A stretch of DNA of 64,000 nt from Tricholoma matsutake (GCA_026075535.2 AP026541.1:1116001-1180000); one strand, 5' to 3'; positions 19,973-32,122 are shown, counted from the first letter of the stretch. Numbers and translations: made by a program. The notes: generated by a model from the letters alone, not told the origin.

Positions 19973-22254
19973 GATTCAGCGAACATTTTTGCCACAGTGC
20001 TCACCGTCAATCACAACAAGTGGCCCGTTGTCGTGTGTTGGGTGAGGGTGCTTGGGAGAAACCTGTTCCGGAGGCAAGAATCCTAATGTCTTGTAGTGTG
20101 AGAACTGGATGGATAGTTGCCCAGATACTTGCATAATTGTAACAGCCACTTCCTTATCTTTATGTTCTCCACCCATAACCAATACCTTCATTTTTGCACC
20201 AGTAAGTCGTGAGTCTAGTAGAGGGTGTGCTGGATGTTGCTGCTGTGGGGAGATAGGCAGCTGATGAGAAGAGGAAGCCAACTTGATCTCTGGGAAATCA
20301 GGGAGGGGAGTCCATGGAGTCCATGATGATGGATTCCAAGCGGGCAATGAGAGAATGTAATTTGGCATGGGGGTACAACTACCACCATCAGCTGGGGTTC
20401 ACCGGGGTGCTGGAGCCCTCGCAGGATGTCTCAGAAGAGGTTTGAAGAGGTCACTCGAAGATGGGGGAAAATCATATAAGTGGAGACCAGAACTCAAAGG
20501 AAATTAGTCACAATGCCTGCCAATAGAAAATAGAGTAACATACGATACTTCCACAACATCATCATAGTCCAAAACCTCAGTTTTGAATGGATGGGCAGGG
20601 TTAATGTGGGTGAACTGAGCGGTTATTCTGAGGCCACTTAAATTGTCCTGCAGAGGCAGAACATCCTTGACGATTGCACAATAACCCTTCATTGGATGCT
20701 TGACCTTGCAGACAACAACTTCTGTTTTGATCCATGCGTGCGCTCTGATGGATCCGATGCAAATGGATGGGTTGGGTGGGCAATGAGCAGATCTGCTGAT
20801 GTACTGCTTGACGTAGACTGTTGCTTCATAAATGTGAGTGGCGGGTCGATAACCTTGACCCAATTTATATGGACATGGTGTCCCTGGTAAAGGTTGATTA
20901 GTGGTTGGTTGCAAAAGTTTGGCTGTGTACCTACCATTAGGATGTTGTGAAGCACTCTGCCATGTATGCTGCCCCTTCCAACAGCTGTTATGCCACCACT
21001 TATTTCTTGGCATTCGGACCATTCAGCGACCTGAACACTTTCAAATTCATCACCACTAATTTCTACTACCCATCCTTTTTCTCCACAGAGAACTCCATTT
21101 ATCACTTTGGCAAAGTCACCGATGGCAACATACTTTCTCAAATTGGACCAAGGGACATTCACTATGCCCTTGCCATCCTCAAGATCCACCTCCACTGAAT
21201 GAGGATGCATGGCTTTAATAATGCCTCACTTTTCTGAGGGCTTAATGGCTACCACATGTTCACCTTCAGAAAACTTCCATTCTGAAGGGCAAGGGAATGT
21301 TGCATTCATGATGTCTGGGTGAGGGGCCTTTTTAAACTTGTAAAATCTAATACTAGGCATGGAGACAGAGGTAGACGAGACTGAATGGTGGTGGAATGTC
21401 CTAACTTCGAGAGCGTGCTCGAACTTATGACCCAAGATGGTCCACCACAAATTGTCCTCCCCTTTCTGGAATTGTGTGACACCGTGGTTCCTCACAAAGT
21501 TCATCACCATGTCCTTGGTAAACAGGCAGGGGTCGGCATGGGTACCAGATCATTTCCTTTTCCCAGAAGAAGAACCAACCACAGGAGGGGAAGGGAGGTG
21601 AGGAACTAAAAGAAGGGTGATTTGACCCCAGTTCTCAATGGACCGAACATAGCCTACATCCCCTTTGTACAACCCATGGTGGATGGTAACCCAATCTCCA
21701 ACAAAGGGTAACCTTTCATCATCCATATCCAATAGCATAGTCCACTCTTCCATGTCAATTGCCCCAAAACCCTCTTGTGGGCAAATAAGTTGTGGGTTAG
21801 AATGTAGCAGCTTAGACAGCATGGGGTTCATGAAGGCCTCGATATAAAACCACCTGTGAACTGAATCCCACAAGAATGCAGACCTCAACTTGTGTTCTGG
21901 TTGCACAACCCTAAACAGGTAGGCTACAGTGTCGCTCTCCTTCCCTAGCTAGATATACTAAGTCAGTAGGCTATCACAAAATTGTAATGATTGAGGCTCA
22001 CAGTGCAGTGAACCCTCAGTAATGGATAGTCTGCATTAGTTGGCATGTGTGAAGTGATGGCAGCTGGGGTGTCTGAGTCGTTGGAATCAACATTGTTGTC
22101 ATATCTTGGCCACTGTGCATTGAGGTTACGCAACCGTTCCAAGATTCCCAACAAGAAGTTGTTCAGATCCTCCTTGCCTCAGTCAGGCAGTTTGTTCCCC
22201 AGGAGCCCTGGCGCGTCTTTTGGTTGTCCAACCTGATCGTCAATGAAGTTGTCT

Positions 22255-22515
22255 AGAATGTAAACAGATTAACGGTGCTTGTAGGGAGTGCTGGAGTCTG
22301 TAAGGGGACTAGGGGGGTGCCCTGTGTGTTTCTCCTATTTTTTACATTTGTTCTATATTTTTCCTCACTTCATTTCCTTCTATTCTTCATTTTCTATGAT
22401 TTTTCCGGATTTTATTACTAATTTCCCTTTCTATCATGTTTGTGCATGTTGACAGCTTTATATTTAGAGGCAGAGTACCCCTTCCGACATCTACCCCTTG
22501 GTATGATGTCATTCA
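22255..22515. other. Boundary region before Ty3/gypsy 2
   Basis: Reading minus, TTTACATTCTAG at about 22255-22266 looks like the 3' end of an intron of the Spt5-like gene. The rest is T-rich. It may hold the 5' LTR of Ty3/gypsy 2, but I could not identify LTR ends or a PBS. Confidence 0.4.
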
Positions 22516-23935
22516 GTGGCCTTGATCTGCCTATCTCCGCCTTTTCTATTTTTAGGTTATTATTTGATTTTATCGTCTTCACATATACTGGGCATCGGCA
22601 AAGGGATCCTTAGAGTTTTCTCTTCGGATTTCCCTTTGCTAGGTGTGTCCCCAATCCCTGTAATATGTAGTATAATTTTAACTTCAGATTTCCCTTTGCT
22701 AGAGGCTGAGGTTGCCCTTATAGTAGAAAACTCTCCCCTAAGGCCCAAAATCGTGAACGCACTGCCCAAGATAGGCAGGTACAGAGTGGACGATGCTTCC
22801 CAAAGCTCCACAGACTCCCTACACACCATTCCAGACAGTCTCGCCTTTACTGCACTGCCATTTTCGCCAAATGCACCCCCTAGCGACATGGATGCATCCA
22901 AGCGCCTCGACACGCTTGAAAGCGACGTTTCTGGAATATGTGCGCAAATCGATTCACTTAAATCTATGATCGAAAACTTTGTCAGGACCCTCCAGACTAA
23001 TCCTATGACCAATATTCCCCCCATTGTGACTCCAAGCGCAGCCAACAACAACGTACTGCCAAACACGCCCACTAAAGAGCACGCCCAGATCAAACCGTCT
23101 CCCCCCACTGAATTTAATGGTGCACATGCACAGGGACATGCATTCCTTAATTCCTGTGAGTTATACATCAGTCTCCAGTTGCATCAATTTGTTGATGAGG
23201 CTGCAAAATTTTATTGGGCCTTCACATACATGAAATCTGAACGCACCTATCTCTATGTGGACCGTATTCTGCGTCAAACTAAAGAACTCGGTTCTCTACC
23301 TTTTTCCACTTTGGGGTGACTTTCAAACCGAGTTTGTATGCCACTTTTGTCCCCTCAATGAGCGCCACCAAGCAGTGACACGACTTGAGTCATCCTCTTA
23401 CCACCAGGGGCGTCGATCCATGGATGATTATATCGATGAGTTGGACGATTATATCGATGAGTTTAAGGATTTGGTGGACATGGCAGGGTATGGGAGTGGG
23501 CTACCAGTGGTGGTGAATTTCCGATGGGGCCTCAATCGAGAAATTCAGGATCAGATTGCACAGATGTTGGAAGGGCACCCAGCAGATGATGATATCTATG
23601 CTTGGTATGAAGCTGCTTCACTCTGTGATGAGAACTGACTCACAAATGCAGCATTTAATGCTGCGTTCCATGCTCCAACTACCACTCATGCACCCTACAC
23701 CTTCAATTGAACCCTTCCCCACCTTAACCCCATTCCTGTTCATCAGACTCCCACACCAGCCGTCAATGTCCCAGTACCAATGGATGTTGATGCAGCCCGC
23801 AGCCGTGGACATAGGTTGGATCTCTGCTACTGCTGTGGAGAAACTGGGCACAGGGCTGGAGTGTGTCCCCATCGTCAGGATATCCGCATGCTCACTCCTG
23901 AGGGGTGAGATGAACTCCAAGACTTGTTGGCACTT
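22516..23935 (+). pseudogene. Gag of Ty3/gypsy 2
   Basis: Gag-like segments run over two frames (22516-23319, then 23255-23638): a central helical region with MDASKRLDTLESDVSGICAQ, a capsid region with HEQAHIKPSPPTEF-like and YIDEFKDLVDMAGY motifs. A CCHC knuckle CYCCGETGHRAGVC lies near 23831-23872. A frameshift near 23290 and a TGA at 23636-23638 (Arg expected) break it. Confidence 0.8.
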
Positions 23936-24021
23936 GTAGATGTTGAGGAAGTGAAGGAGCAGGTTGCAGACGAGATCAAGTCAGAAGTTGTAGAGGAGCA
24001 GGATTTTTCTATTCACAGCGA

Positions 24022-24620
24022 GTGAATTGTATGCCCTCACTGCCTGTCCATAACCACTTTGAAGTCTTGTCAGTTGAATCCCTGGAGAATGAATCCATTT
24101 CTGTGACTGTTCCCCTCTCTGACCCTTCGAAGTTGGCTGAAGATGTACCTGCTCTTCCCATCTCTCCCTCTGCTCCACACCCCAAAATTAAATCATGGGA
24201 GCGTAAACTACCATGCAAATATATTGTTGCATCCACTCCCTCTACACATTCCTTGAACCTAGCAATCGAACTGCAGACGACCAACACTGGACGGATACTC
24301 GGTGTCTCTGCGCTCCTGGACTCTGGTGCGACCAGTCTGTTCATTGATGCCCATCTCGCACAACAACATCACCTAAATACTCGCTCACTCTCGCATCCGA
24401 TACCTGTGTATAATGTGGATGGGTCCCCAAATGAAGCTGGTGCCATCTGAGAGGTTGTAGACCTGGTCCTCTATTACAAAGATCATAGTGAGCATGCTCT
24501 TTTTGCTGTCACTCAATTAGGAAAGCAAAAGGTGATTTTGGGCTATCCGTGGCTTCGAGACCATAACCCAGAGGTTGACTGGTGTACTGGGGAGGTTACC
24601 ATGAGCCGATGTCCATCCCG
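24022..24620 (+). pseudogene. Aspartic protease of Ty3/gypsy 2
   Basis: Active-site motif ALLDSGATSLFID is followed by NVDGSPNEAGAI and, after a TGA at 24448-24450 (Arg expected), by VILGYPWLRDHNPEVDW, the C-terminal retropepsin and linker signature. The enzyme would process Gag-Pol. Confidence 0.85.
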
Positions 24621-25795
24621 CTGTCATACTTGTTTCACAGAAGCCAGGCAAGAACATCGTGGACAGAAGGCTGCAATACGACGTACTCAGAAGTGTCATG
24701 CAGGACCCCTGCCTATACCTGAAGTGGAGTTGGAAGGGGTTCCTGATCTGATGCCAGACTTGGATGATGATGAGGAGGAGCCAGAGGAAGTAGAGGAAGG
24801 TGATCGGATCTTCTACACTGCAATTCGTCCATTGCACGAGGCGTGTGCTACATCGAACATATCCCAATGCCTCACCGAGGCCTTCCACAAAAACAATGCT
24901 GCTAAATCCTCTACTAATTCCTTGCTCCCTCATCTCCATGAGTTTGGAGACGTGTTTGCCAAGGAATCATTCGACTCTCTCCCTGCATGCAAGCTATGGC
25001 ATCACATGATCGAGCTCACCCCCAGTGCAACCCCTTCATCCTGCAAGGCCTATCCTCTCTCCCCTGAAGAACAATGACAGCTTGACCAGTTCATTGATGA
25101 GCACCTGGCCTCTGGACGTATTTGACCATTGAAGTCACCCATGGCCTCTCCCTTTTTCTTTGTCAAGAAGAAGGATGGCTCACTTTGACTGGTTCAAGAC
25201 TACAGAAGGCTCAACAACATCACGGTCAAAAATTGCTTACCCATTACCTCTCATCTCCAAACTCGTGAACCAGCTCCGTGGAGCCCGATACTTCACCAAG
25301 CTTGATGTCCATTGGGGCTACAATAATGTGAGGATAAAGGAGGGAGATGAGTGGAAGGCAGCCTTTCATACCAACCATGGTCTTTTTGAACCACTTGTCA
25401 TGTTCTTTGGCCTTACTAATAGTCCTGCCACCTTTCAGACCATGATGAACGACATTTTCCATGACCTCATCCTTGAAGGCATTGTCTGTATCTATCTCGA
25501 CGACATCCTCATCTTCACTCGCATGGTTGAAGAGCACCGTCACATCATGCGCCTCATCCTAGAATGGCTTTGATGGTACAAACTCTACCTTTGTCAGGAC
25601 AAGTGTGAGTTTGAGAAGACCAAGATTGAGTACCTCAGCCTGATTATCTTGGAGGGTCAGGTGGAGATGGATCCTATCAAGGTGAATGGGGTCACAGCTT
25701 GGCTGACACCCACGAACAAGAAAGAGGTGCAGTCTTTCCTGGGCTTCATCAATTTCTATCGGCATTTTATCAAGGATTTCTCACATCATCCATGA
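24621..25795 (+). pseudogene. Reverse transcriptase of Ty3/gypsy 2
   Basis: An acidic linker (DLDDDEEEPEEVEEGDR) leads into the [62 protein letters not shown] and the catalytic YLDD at 25493-25504. In-frame TGAs at 25075, 25123, 25186, 25571 and 25793 stand where the family has Arg, and no compensating frame is needed. Confidence 0.92.
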
Positions 25796-25807
25796 CCACT
25801 GTTTGAC

Positions 25808-26300
25808 TTGACAGGAAAGGAGGCATGGAGGTGGGATAATGCACAACAGGAGGCATTCAAAAAGCTTAAGGAGATGGTCACTTCCACTCCCATTCTTACC
25901 TTTGCTGATGATTTGCGTCCTTTTTGTGTAGAAGCCAACTTTGCGATGGGTGCTGTGTTGTCTCAGCAGTCCCCGGAGGACCAGAAGTGGCATCCTGTTG
26001 CGTTCTACTCCAAAAGCCTTAGTGCTGTAGAGCAAAATTATGAGATCCATGACAAGGAGATGTTGGCGATAATGCGTGCACTTGAGGAGTGGCGACACTT
26101 CCTTGAGGGTGCCCAACACAAGGTGGAAATTTGGATGGATCACAAGAATCTCAAGTACTTTATGATGGCCAAGAAATTGAACTGTCGTCAAGCTCGTTGG
26201 TCCCTGTATCTATCCAGATTTGACTTCTCCTTGCACCACCATCCAGGTCGCAGCATGGGGAAGACCGATGCCCTCTCCCCACGTGCAGACCATGGGGATG
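25808..26300 (+). pseudogene. RNase H of Ty3/gypsy 2
   Basis: FCVEANFAMGAVLSQ (the first Asp is replaced by Asn in EAN, where EAD/ESD is usual), KEMLAIMRALEEWRHFLEG and IWMDHKNLKYF mark the RNase H fold, followed by the PGRSMGKTDALSPRAD tail. A TGA and frame change lie after 26470. Confidence 0.85.
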
Positions 26301-26490
26301 GCAGCGATGACAACCAAAACATTGTGGGTTGCAGCCAGACCTGTTCAGCATTTGGGCACTGGAAGACATCGCACCCCAGGGCAAGGAGTGGGACATCCTA
26401 CGTGACATTTGTTGTGCAAACCGTAGTGGTTTACATGAGGATGTTGTTGCCTGAGCTGTTAAAGAACTGAGGAAGGGATCCACCCTTTCC

Positions 26491-27510
26491 TTGTGTGCAG
26501 CAGAGTGGGCTGAAAAAGAGGACTTGTTGTATTTCAGGGATCGCATCTACATCCCCAATGACCCAGACCTTCACCGGCGCATCATATCCCAACACCATGA
26601 CTCACAGATTGCTGGTCATCCTGGATGCTGGAAGACCTTGGAGCTCACCTCATGGAATTATTGGTGGCCACAAATGTCATGGCTCATTGGTCAGTATTGT
26701 CACACTTGTGACTTTTGCTTATGCACCAAGATTCCTCATCGCAAACCCATTGGCGAGCTACACCCTCTTTCTGTTCCAGAGAGTCGTTGGGATGTTGTCA
26801 GCGTCGAATTTGTGGTGGAGTTGCCAGAGTCGAATGGGTTTGATGCGGTGATGTGCACAGTTGATTCAGTGGGAAAATGTGCTCACTTCATTCCCACTCA
26901 CACCACTGTCAGTGCCCTGGGTTCTGCCCAACTCTACCTCCACCATGTGTGGACATTACACAGACTCCCTGGTGCTTTCCTCTCTGATCATGGCCTTCAG
27001 TTCATGGCAGAGTTCACTCGCGAGCTGTACCGACTCCTGGGAATCAAACTCCTTGCTTTGACTGCTTATCACCCACAAACCAACAGCCAGACTGAGTGAG
27101 TCAACCAGGAGCTGGAGCAGTACATCTGCAGCTTTGTCAATGAATGCCAGGACAATTGGGATGATCTTCTCCCCTTGGCTGAGTTCGGATACAACAACCA
27201 TGTCCATGCTTCCACTCAACAGACCCCTTTCCTCTTAGACACTGGACGACATCCACACATGGGATTTGAACCTAGCCAAACTCCCTCACACATTGAGACA
27301 GTGAATGAGTTCACAGAATGCATGCGGAATAGCTTGGAGGAGGCAAAGGCGAAGGACGACATGGCACACTTTTACAACCAACGCCATTCTCTGACCCCTC
27401 AGTACAAGGTTGGTGATCGAGTTTATCTTGACTCCAGTGACATCTCCACTACATGTCCATCCAAGAAACTTGCTCATGAGGATGGCAGACCAAGAAAAGT
27501 TGAAGGTGGT
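26491..27510 (+). pseudogene. Integrase of Ty3/gypsy 2, truncated
   Basis: HHCC residues are visible (HDSQIAGHPG, CHTCDFC). In the core the first catalytic residue is Glu (VVSVEFVVELPES) instead of Asp; the second Asp (LSDHGLQF) and the Glu (NSQTE) remain. A TGA at 27097-27099 follows. The C-terminal part (AEFGYNNHVHASTQQTPF, YKVGDRVYLD) ends near SKKLAHEDG at about 27500, so the chromodomain region and 3' LTR are missing. Confidence 0.88.
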
Positions 27511-27539
27511 GGTCAGGATGGAAGCGAGAAAGCATGCGA

Positions 27540-28967
27540 AACCCAGCAAACACATGTTGATATTGTTTGGAATGTTCAATCCTCAGCTATCTGATTATGG
27601 CTACATGTTGGGACCGACAGTATGGGAGGCTATTGGAGAGGCCACCACGAAGGCAGGAAAAACTATCCCTGTGGCATTTGGTGCTAGGGTTCTGAATATA
27701 GCATCAGAGAAGGTGCAGATTTTTGCTGAAACTCATTCAATCTGGACATTATACATCACCCCTACTCTCCTCAATGGCCAATTTGTGTGTCCACAGTACT
27801 ACAAGCACTTCATGGAATTAGTTCGACTGCTAACACTCTGCCTCAAATTCGAAATCACCCAAGATCAAGTTAATGACCTTGAGAGAGGTTTCCAGAGCTT
27901 GGTACAGAAGTATGAATGGTATGTGTTTCTTGTTGCCATCAGGATGCTGTCTGATAGATGAACAGTCTATACTACCAAAATGATCCACTGTGCATAGCCT
28001 GTTGTCCCATCACTGTCCATGCACTGCTTCACATTGCACCGAGTATCATGGCTATGGGTCCAGTCTGGGCTTATTGGGCATTTCTGATGGAGCGCCATTG
28101 TGGCGACATCCTCCATAACATCAGGAGCTGACGGTTTCCCTGTGTGAACATCAACAAGTATGTTACCTCTCATGCACAGTTGACGCACATAACCCTCCTC
28201 TATGGCTTGCACAAACAACTTATTCTCTTACCTCCTGTCCATCATGATACAGATGTCAAGTTGCCTTCATGTAAGTCTCTAGTCATGTTGATGAACCCAC
28301 TCCCTTATCATAGTGAGCTAGACCCATTATATGTTCTTACTCCCCCCAAGGGACCTGTGGAAACCCTCCCCACTCCTCTGAGGACGAAGCTCATTGCCAC
28401 CCTAGCCACTCACTTTAACAAGTCTGCGTCAATAATTTGGGAGCTTATACCCCGGAATACTCAATTTGCCCAATATGGCTGTGTGCGCCAGCTGGAGGGT
28501 GGTGATGTTATGCATGCTCATGACTTTGTTCCACTTAGATATGACAGTCAAGATATGTCATTTGTCTGGGTAAGCCTCCCACTACACTATTTTGTGCATA
28601 TTAACTTACTCGTCCTCCAGTATCAACTCGCCTTGTTCAAATTTGCTCATCTACCACGTCAAACACCAGAGTTTGATCTGCAAGATTTCTTTAGGCAAAT
28701 CCTCCGCTTTGTCATTGTCGATATCCCTCACTCCCCTATACATAACATTGAGGCCAATTCTTTCATCTATGTGTTCATCAATCAGGTCAAAATTTCAGAG
28801 CCAGCCACTAATTGATGTGGGATCAACTACTATGAAGACTTGGGGCCTATGGAATTTGTTGATCTCAGTCAGATAAAATGTGTAGTTGGGCGCATTAAGG
28901 ACCGTGGGAGGTGGTCCATTATTGACCAAAGTAGAATACTATCACAGGCTGTAGCTGAAGGCAATTA
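27540..28967 (+). pseudogene. CACTA (Plavaka-like) transposase, C-terminal part
   Basis: The first frame to 27961 includes WTLYITPTLLNGQFVCPQYY, LTLCLKFEITQDQVNDLE and LVQKYEWYV. In another frame come ITVHALLHIAPSIMAMGPVW, AFLMERHCGDILHNIRS and a TGA before RFPCVNIN. From 28144 follow DPLYVLTPPKGPVETLP, a long C-terminal region with VRYDSQDMSFV-like LRYDSQDM and finally CVVGRIKDRGRWSIID. This order matches my memory of agaricomycete CACTA transposases of the Plavaka group. The catalytic N-terminal and middle parts are absent. Confidence 0.7.
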
Positions 28968-29469
28968 AATTTCTGTTATGTCATGAGAGTTGTGAGAGTG
29001 CCATTTAAATAGTTCCGGAATGGGTGCCTTGTGCAGTGGAACAAGTGAGTGGAAGAAGAAGAGGCTCAACAATGCGGTGAAGTTGCAAGCATGGTGACAT
29101 GGGCTGAGGGAGGAGAGGATGGTGGGAGAAGTGATGAGGAGGCACTGGCAATTTGGTCAGGTAGAATGTGCAAGGGTGAGGGTACATTTTGTTCTATTTT
29201 GAATGAAGGTTGACTGACATTTGGGTTAGATATTTTGTTTGGGCTGGCAAGGAGCGGTGAAGCTGATAGTTGGCTTGTACTCATAAGACAAGCTTGTTTC
29301 TTGCTTCTGCATTCCATGTCAAAATTGCCGCTGTGAGTCCAGCATCTCTGCATTATTTCTGGGGCATGCTGACCTTGCTTGCAGTTTGCCATCTGCTGTT
29401 TCCCACCTTGAAGTTCTTGATAATTTCCTATCCTCCATCACAACTGAAAACTCTCATGGTGTTTATGGC
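28968..29469. other. Stretch without supported gene
   Basis: Only short frames without recognised motifs. The composition shifts from AT-rich to G-rich on the plus strand around 29050-29180. Confidence 0.4.
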
Positions 29470-29640
29470 CCGCGCATCATCAGCAGCAATGACAATGATG
29501 GCAACAACCCCAGCACCCACCCCCGCTGCCATGAGCCACTGCTCGTGGGGTGTATAGCAGGTGCTAGCAGATGGTGATGACAGGTGGCAGTGGCGGTGAA
29601 TGGCTAACAGCAACAACGTGCAAATGATGGCCCTACACAC
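29470..29640. mobile_element. Hairpin element copy F, small fragment
   Basis: A class B hairpin (ATGAGCCACTGCTCGTGGGG, about 29530-29549) and a half class A hairpin (GCAAATGATGGCCC, about 29618-29631) are present with CACC/CACTGCC-rich sequence between. No terminal arms. Confidence 0.5.
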
Positions 29641-29699
29641 AGAGAGTTAAAGTATGAAAAGCTGACTTGGGAAACATCCTTTAGAGTTGTGTAAAAATG

Positions 29700-29965
29700 A
29701 ACCCCCCACTAATCCCCTAGATGTCAGAAAATCACATACAGAAACATCAAACATCCTGTCTTTCAGATGAAATTAATATCCTTTCAGATTGAAAACTAAC
29801 CCTAGAAGTCAGAAAATCACAAGCTGAAACATCAAATCTTTTGGATGATATTCATACCCCCCCCCCTAGATTAAAAACATCCCCTAGATGTCAGAAAATC
29901 ACATACAAGAACATCCTGTCTTTCAGATGAAGTTCATACCTTCCTGTTGAATTAAAAACATCCCC
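29700..29965. repeat. Tandem repeat, about three units
   Basis: The word TAGATGTCAGAAAATCACAT or a close variant recurs at about 29717, 29806 and 29885, followed each time by an AACATC...TTTCAGATGAA segment. Unit length is about 75-90 bp with variable C runs between. Confidence 0.65.
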
Positions 29966-30378
29966 CACTTTTCATTCTTTTGTGAAATGAAATTTCATCC
30001 CATTGACATATGGGAATTTTGTAAAATAATACACATGAATTTCATACCCTAAATTGCTTAAATATATGGGCTGAAAATTCATCCCAAATTCATCCACCAC
30101 AAATTCAGCCATTTAAATTAGAAAATTCACGTTTTGGCACTTAGATGGCTGAAATCGCTACCGTGCTGGGTCCACAGTGCAACAATTCACTATATCCCAA
30201 CAAGTGGGTTTATACTGACATCAAGACAGGACATGCTTGGGAGTTGATGATGGGTAGACTCAACATATGGGCAGCACATTTGGTGAGTCTGGTCTCTATC
30301 AATGTTGTAGGCTAACATACATCAAAGGCTCATGGATCAGCAACTCTCAAAAAGCCTCCAGCTGCCACTGCCTTCGAC

Positions 30379-30744
30379 ATGAATCAGAGAATCAAGACCA
30401 CCCCTCCAACCACTCTGCCACCAAATGTTTTACAAGTTGCCACTGCTCCTGCAACACCAAGTATCACTGATCTATTTATGCTCCACATGCTACAGCAGTC
30501 CCAGTTTCTTGCTAATGGCCAGCCTCCTGCTTCTACTGCTACCGGGCCTCTCCTCCCCATCCAATGTACAACCTCTATCTCTGCCACCACCGCCCTCTTG
30601 GCTCCCTCTTCCCCAAGCAAGCATTGTCGAGTGTCACTCAATGAATTCTTTGAATTTTATGAGATTGAGCACTCAATTATTGTCCTGGTGATGCAATCAG
30701 AAAACTACCTGAGGCCGAGTGGCATGAGGGTGCAGGCTTTTTGA
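30379..30744 (+). CDS. Unrecognised ORF, Pro/Thr/Ser-rich
   Basis: A 121-residue open frame with a low-complexity Pro/Thr/Ala N-terminus and a more ordered end (SLNEFFEFYEIEHSII). The end resembles a short helix block seen in small multi-copy fungal proteins, but I cannot name the family. It stops at a TGA, and the following 200 bp give nothing. It could be a fragment. Confidence 0.3.
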   Translation: MNQRIKTTPPTTLPPNVLQVATAPATPSITDLFMLHMLQQSQFLANGQPPASTATGPLLPIQCTTSISATTALLAPSSPSKHCRVSLNEFFEFYEIEHSIIVLVMQSENYLRPSGMRVQAF

Positions 30745-30978
30745 CACTGGCATGGGATCGAATGCTCAACATCAACTGCTGCTTCTTGAAAGATGTTTGT
30801 AGCAGACTATGGTTGTAGATTTCACTGTGGTATGGTGTTCTCTTGTAATGGAGTACTTATTCTTGTTCTTCTTGCCAACCTGGACTGCTTGACATTGCTA
30901 GTGACATTGCTATTGTACATTCTATGGTTTCCAAGTCACTCTCTGCAACACTGTTTCATAGTATGAATGAAGAAGTGT

Positions 30979-32122
30979 TCAATTGTCAACCATGTATCCA
31001 GCATGTTGAAACCATCCCTCAGCCATCTCTGCCATAATTACACTGCAAGCTTCAAGTAAGACAAGAATTGGATCTTCAGCATCTCTGATTATCACCCCAT
31101 TGCATCTAAGGTATGCTTTCCCTAGTATATTCAGTAAGCTTTGGTGATAGGTTGTGAGTGTATGTGGCACTTACAAATGCTAAAAGACTCTTTGATTGGG
31201 TTCAGATCCAGTGAATAAGGTGGCAAGTATAACAACATGACACCTGTTGGCTATGTAACTTAGCCAATTCAAAATACATCTAATTTCAATTACTTGAATC
31301 ATTCAACCCATCTTGAAGCATATCTGTATGATGGATTTGGCAGTTGTCCATGATTAGAACACTGTGATTGTCAGGATATGGATTCATCTGTGGGAGCTTG
31401 GGGGATCAAGGCTGAATGAGCAGATTGGGTAATGAAGCATATTGGATTCTACATACCATGTCGTCCACAATAAAATCAAAGAATGTGAAAGAGTTGAGGG
31501 ATCCAGGAACAACATGTGTCACTAGGTATCCAGTTACACTCATTGCTGCCACCAACGAGTACCGCTCTCCATGTATGAATGATCTGCTGAATTTCCAACT
31601 GGGGAGCACCCATATCTTTGTGCGACATCATGTTCATTCTTGCTAGACTTGTCAATGGCTAAAAACTTGCCTCCAGTGCCAGAAAAGTCATTCTGAATGC
31701 AGTGGTGATATGCAGGTCTGCATTCTTTGTCCCTTTCCTTTGCTATTTTGTGAAGGATCTTCCGTGTGAGGCCAGCTTTGTCAAGATTGACCTGAAGGGC
31801 AGATATGGAGATGATGATGTCATGGTGGATGGCCAGGAACCACTGTAATTCATCGAGATAAGTGTTCAGTATGCTGCTCATACAGTTGTTTGACAGCAGT
31901 AAGAACAGCAAAAGTGATGATGCAAGGTCGACCACGAAGCGGCGAAGGTGGATGTGTTGTAGAGCCAAACTCCTCAAAGATGTGCATCCAGCAATAGAGG
32001 CTAGCCTGGGAGATGTTGAATGCCCAGCAGACCTCGGATTGATCCCATCCAGCTTCCCAGAGCTGCAAGGCACACTCCTTGATATCAGGGCTGATGCAAC
32101 GTCTGACCATAGTGGGTAACAA
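30979..32122 (-). pseudogene. Tc1/mariner-type (DDE_3) transposase
   Basis: On the minus strand: a helix-turn-helix N-terminus (RRCISPDIKECALQLWEAGW, then FNISQASLYCW), a linker with PPSPLRGRP, second HTH-like SISALQVNLDKAGLTRK, and the first catalytic region AIDKSSKNEHD. Then come GERYSLVAAM, VVPGSLNSFTFFDFI, the second Asp region SVLIMDNCQIHH (about 31350) and YLPPYSLDLNPIKESF (about 31200). Several frame changes break the gene. No terminal repeats were found. Tc1/mariner enzymes move DNA by cut and paste at TA sites. Confidence 0.88.

Larger units (their letters stand above)
16977..22254 (-). pseudogene. Spt5-like KOW protein, copy I, split by hairpin element A
   Basis: From N to C on the minus strand: an acidic FIDDQ segment near 22240, the NGN-like YPLLRVHC (about 22020), and KOW-type motifs VGDWVTIHHGLYKGDVGYV (about 21660-21720), GDFAKVINGVLCGEKGWVV (about 21060-21120) and VKHPMKGYCAIVKDVL (about 20670-20710). 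Then come a Pro/Trp/Ser tail like the Spt5 CTR and a C-terminal domain with GPLVVIDGEHCGKNV ending at 19973. The remaining C-terminus (IVMVAVIHRM to the stop at 16977) lies beyond element A at 17194-16977. In-frame TGAs replace two expected Arg codons at the split. Spt5 is a transcription elongation factor; whether this divergent multi-copy family acts so is unknown. Confidence 0.75.

Noticed and set aside
22255..22515. 5' LTR of Ty3/gypsy 2
   Set aside because: No TG...CA pair, no matching 3' copy and no PBS could be defined, so it was not annotated.
23636..27099. TGA read as a sense codon for Arg (recoding)
   Set aside because: The stops occur only in decayed transposon copies along with other damage, and TGA serves as a normal terminator elsewhere. 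CpG decay explains them more simply.
27410..27961. Third Spt5-like copy after Ty3/gypsy 2
   Set aside because: The motifs (ITVHALLHIAPSI, MERHCGDI, VVGRIKDRGRW) fit the C-terminal CACTA transposase and there is no KOW motif.
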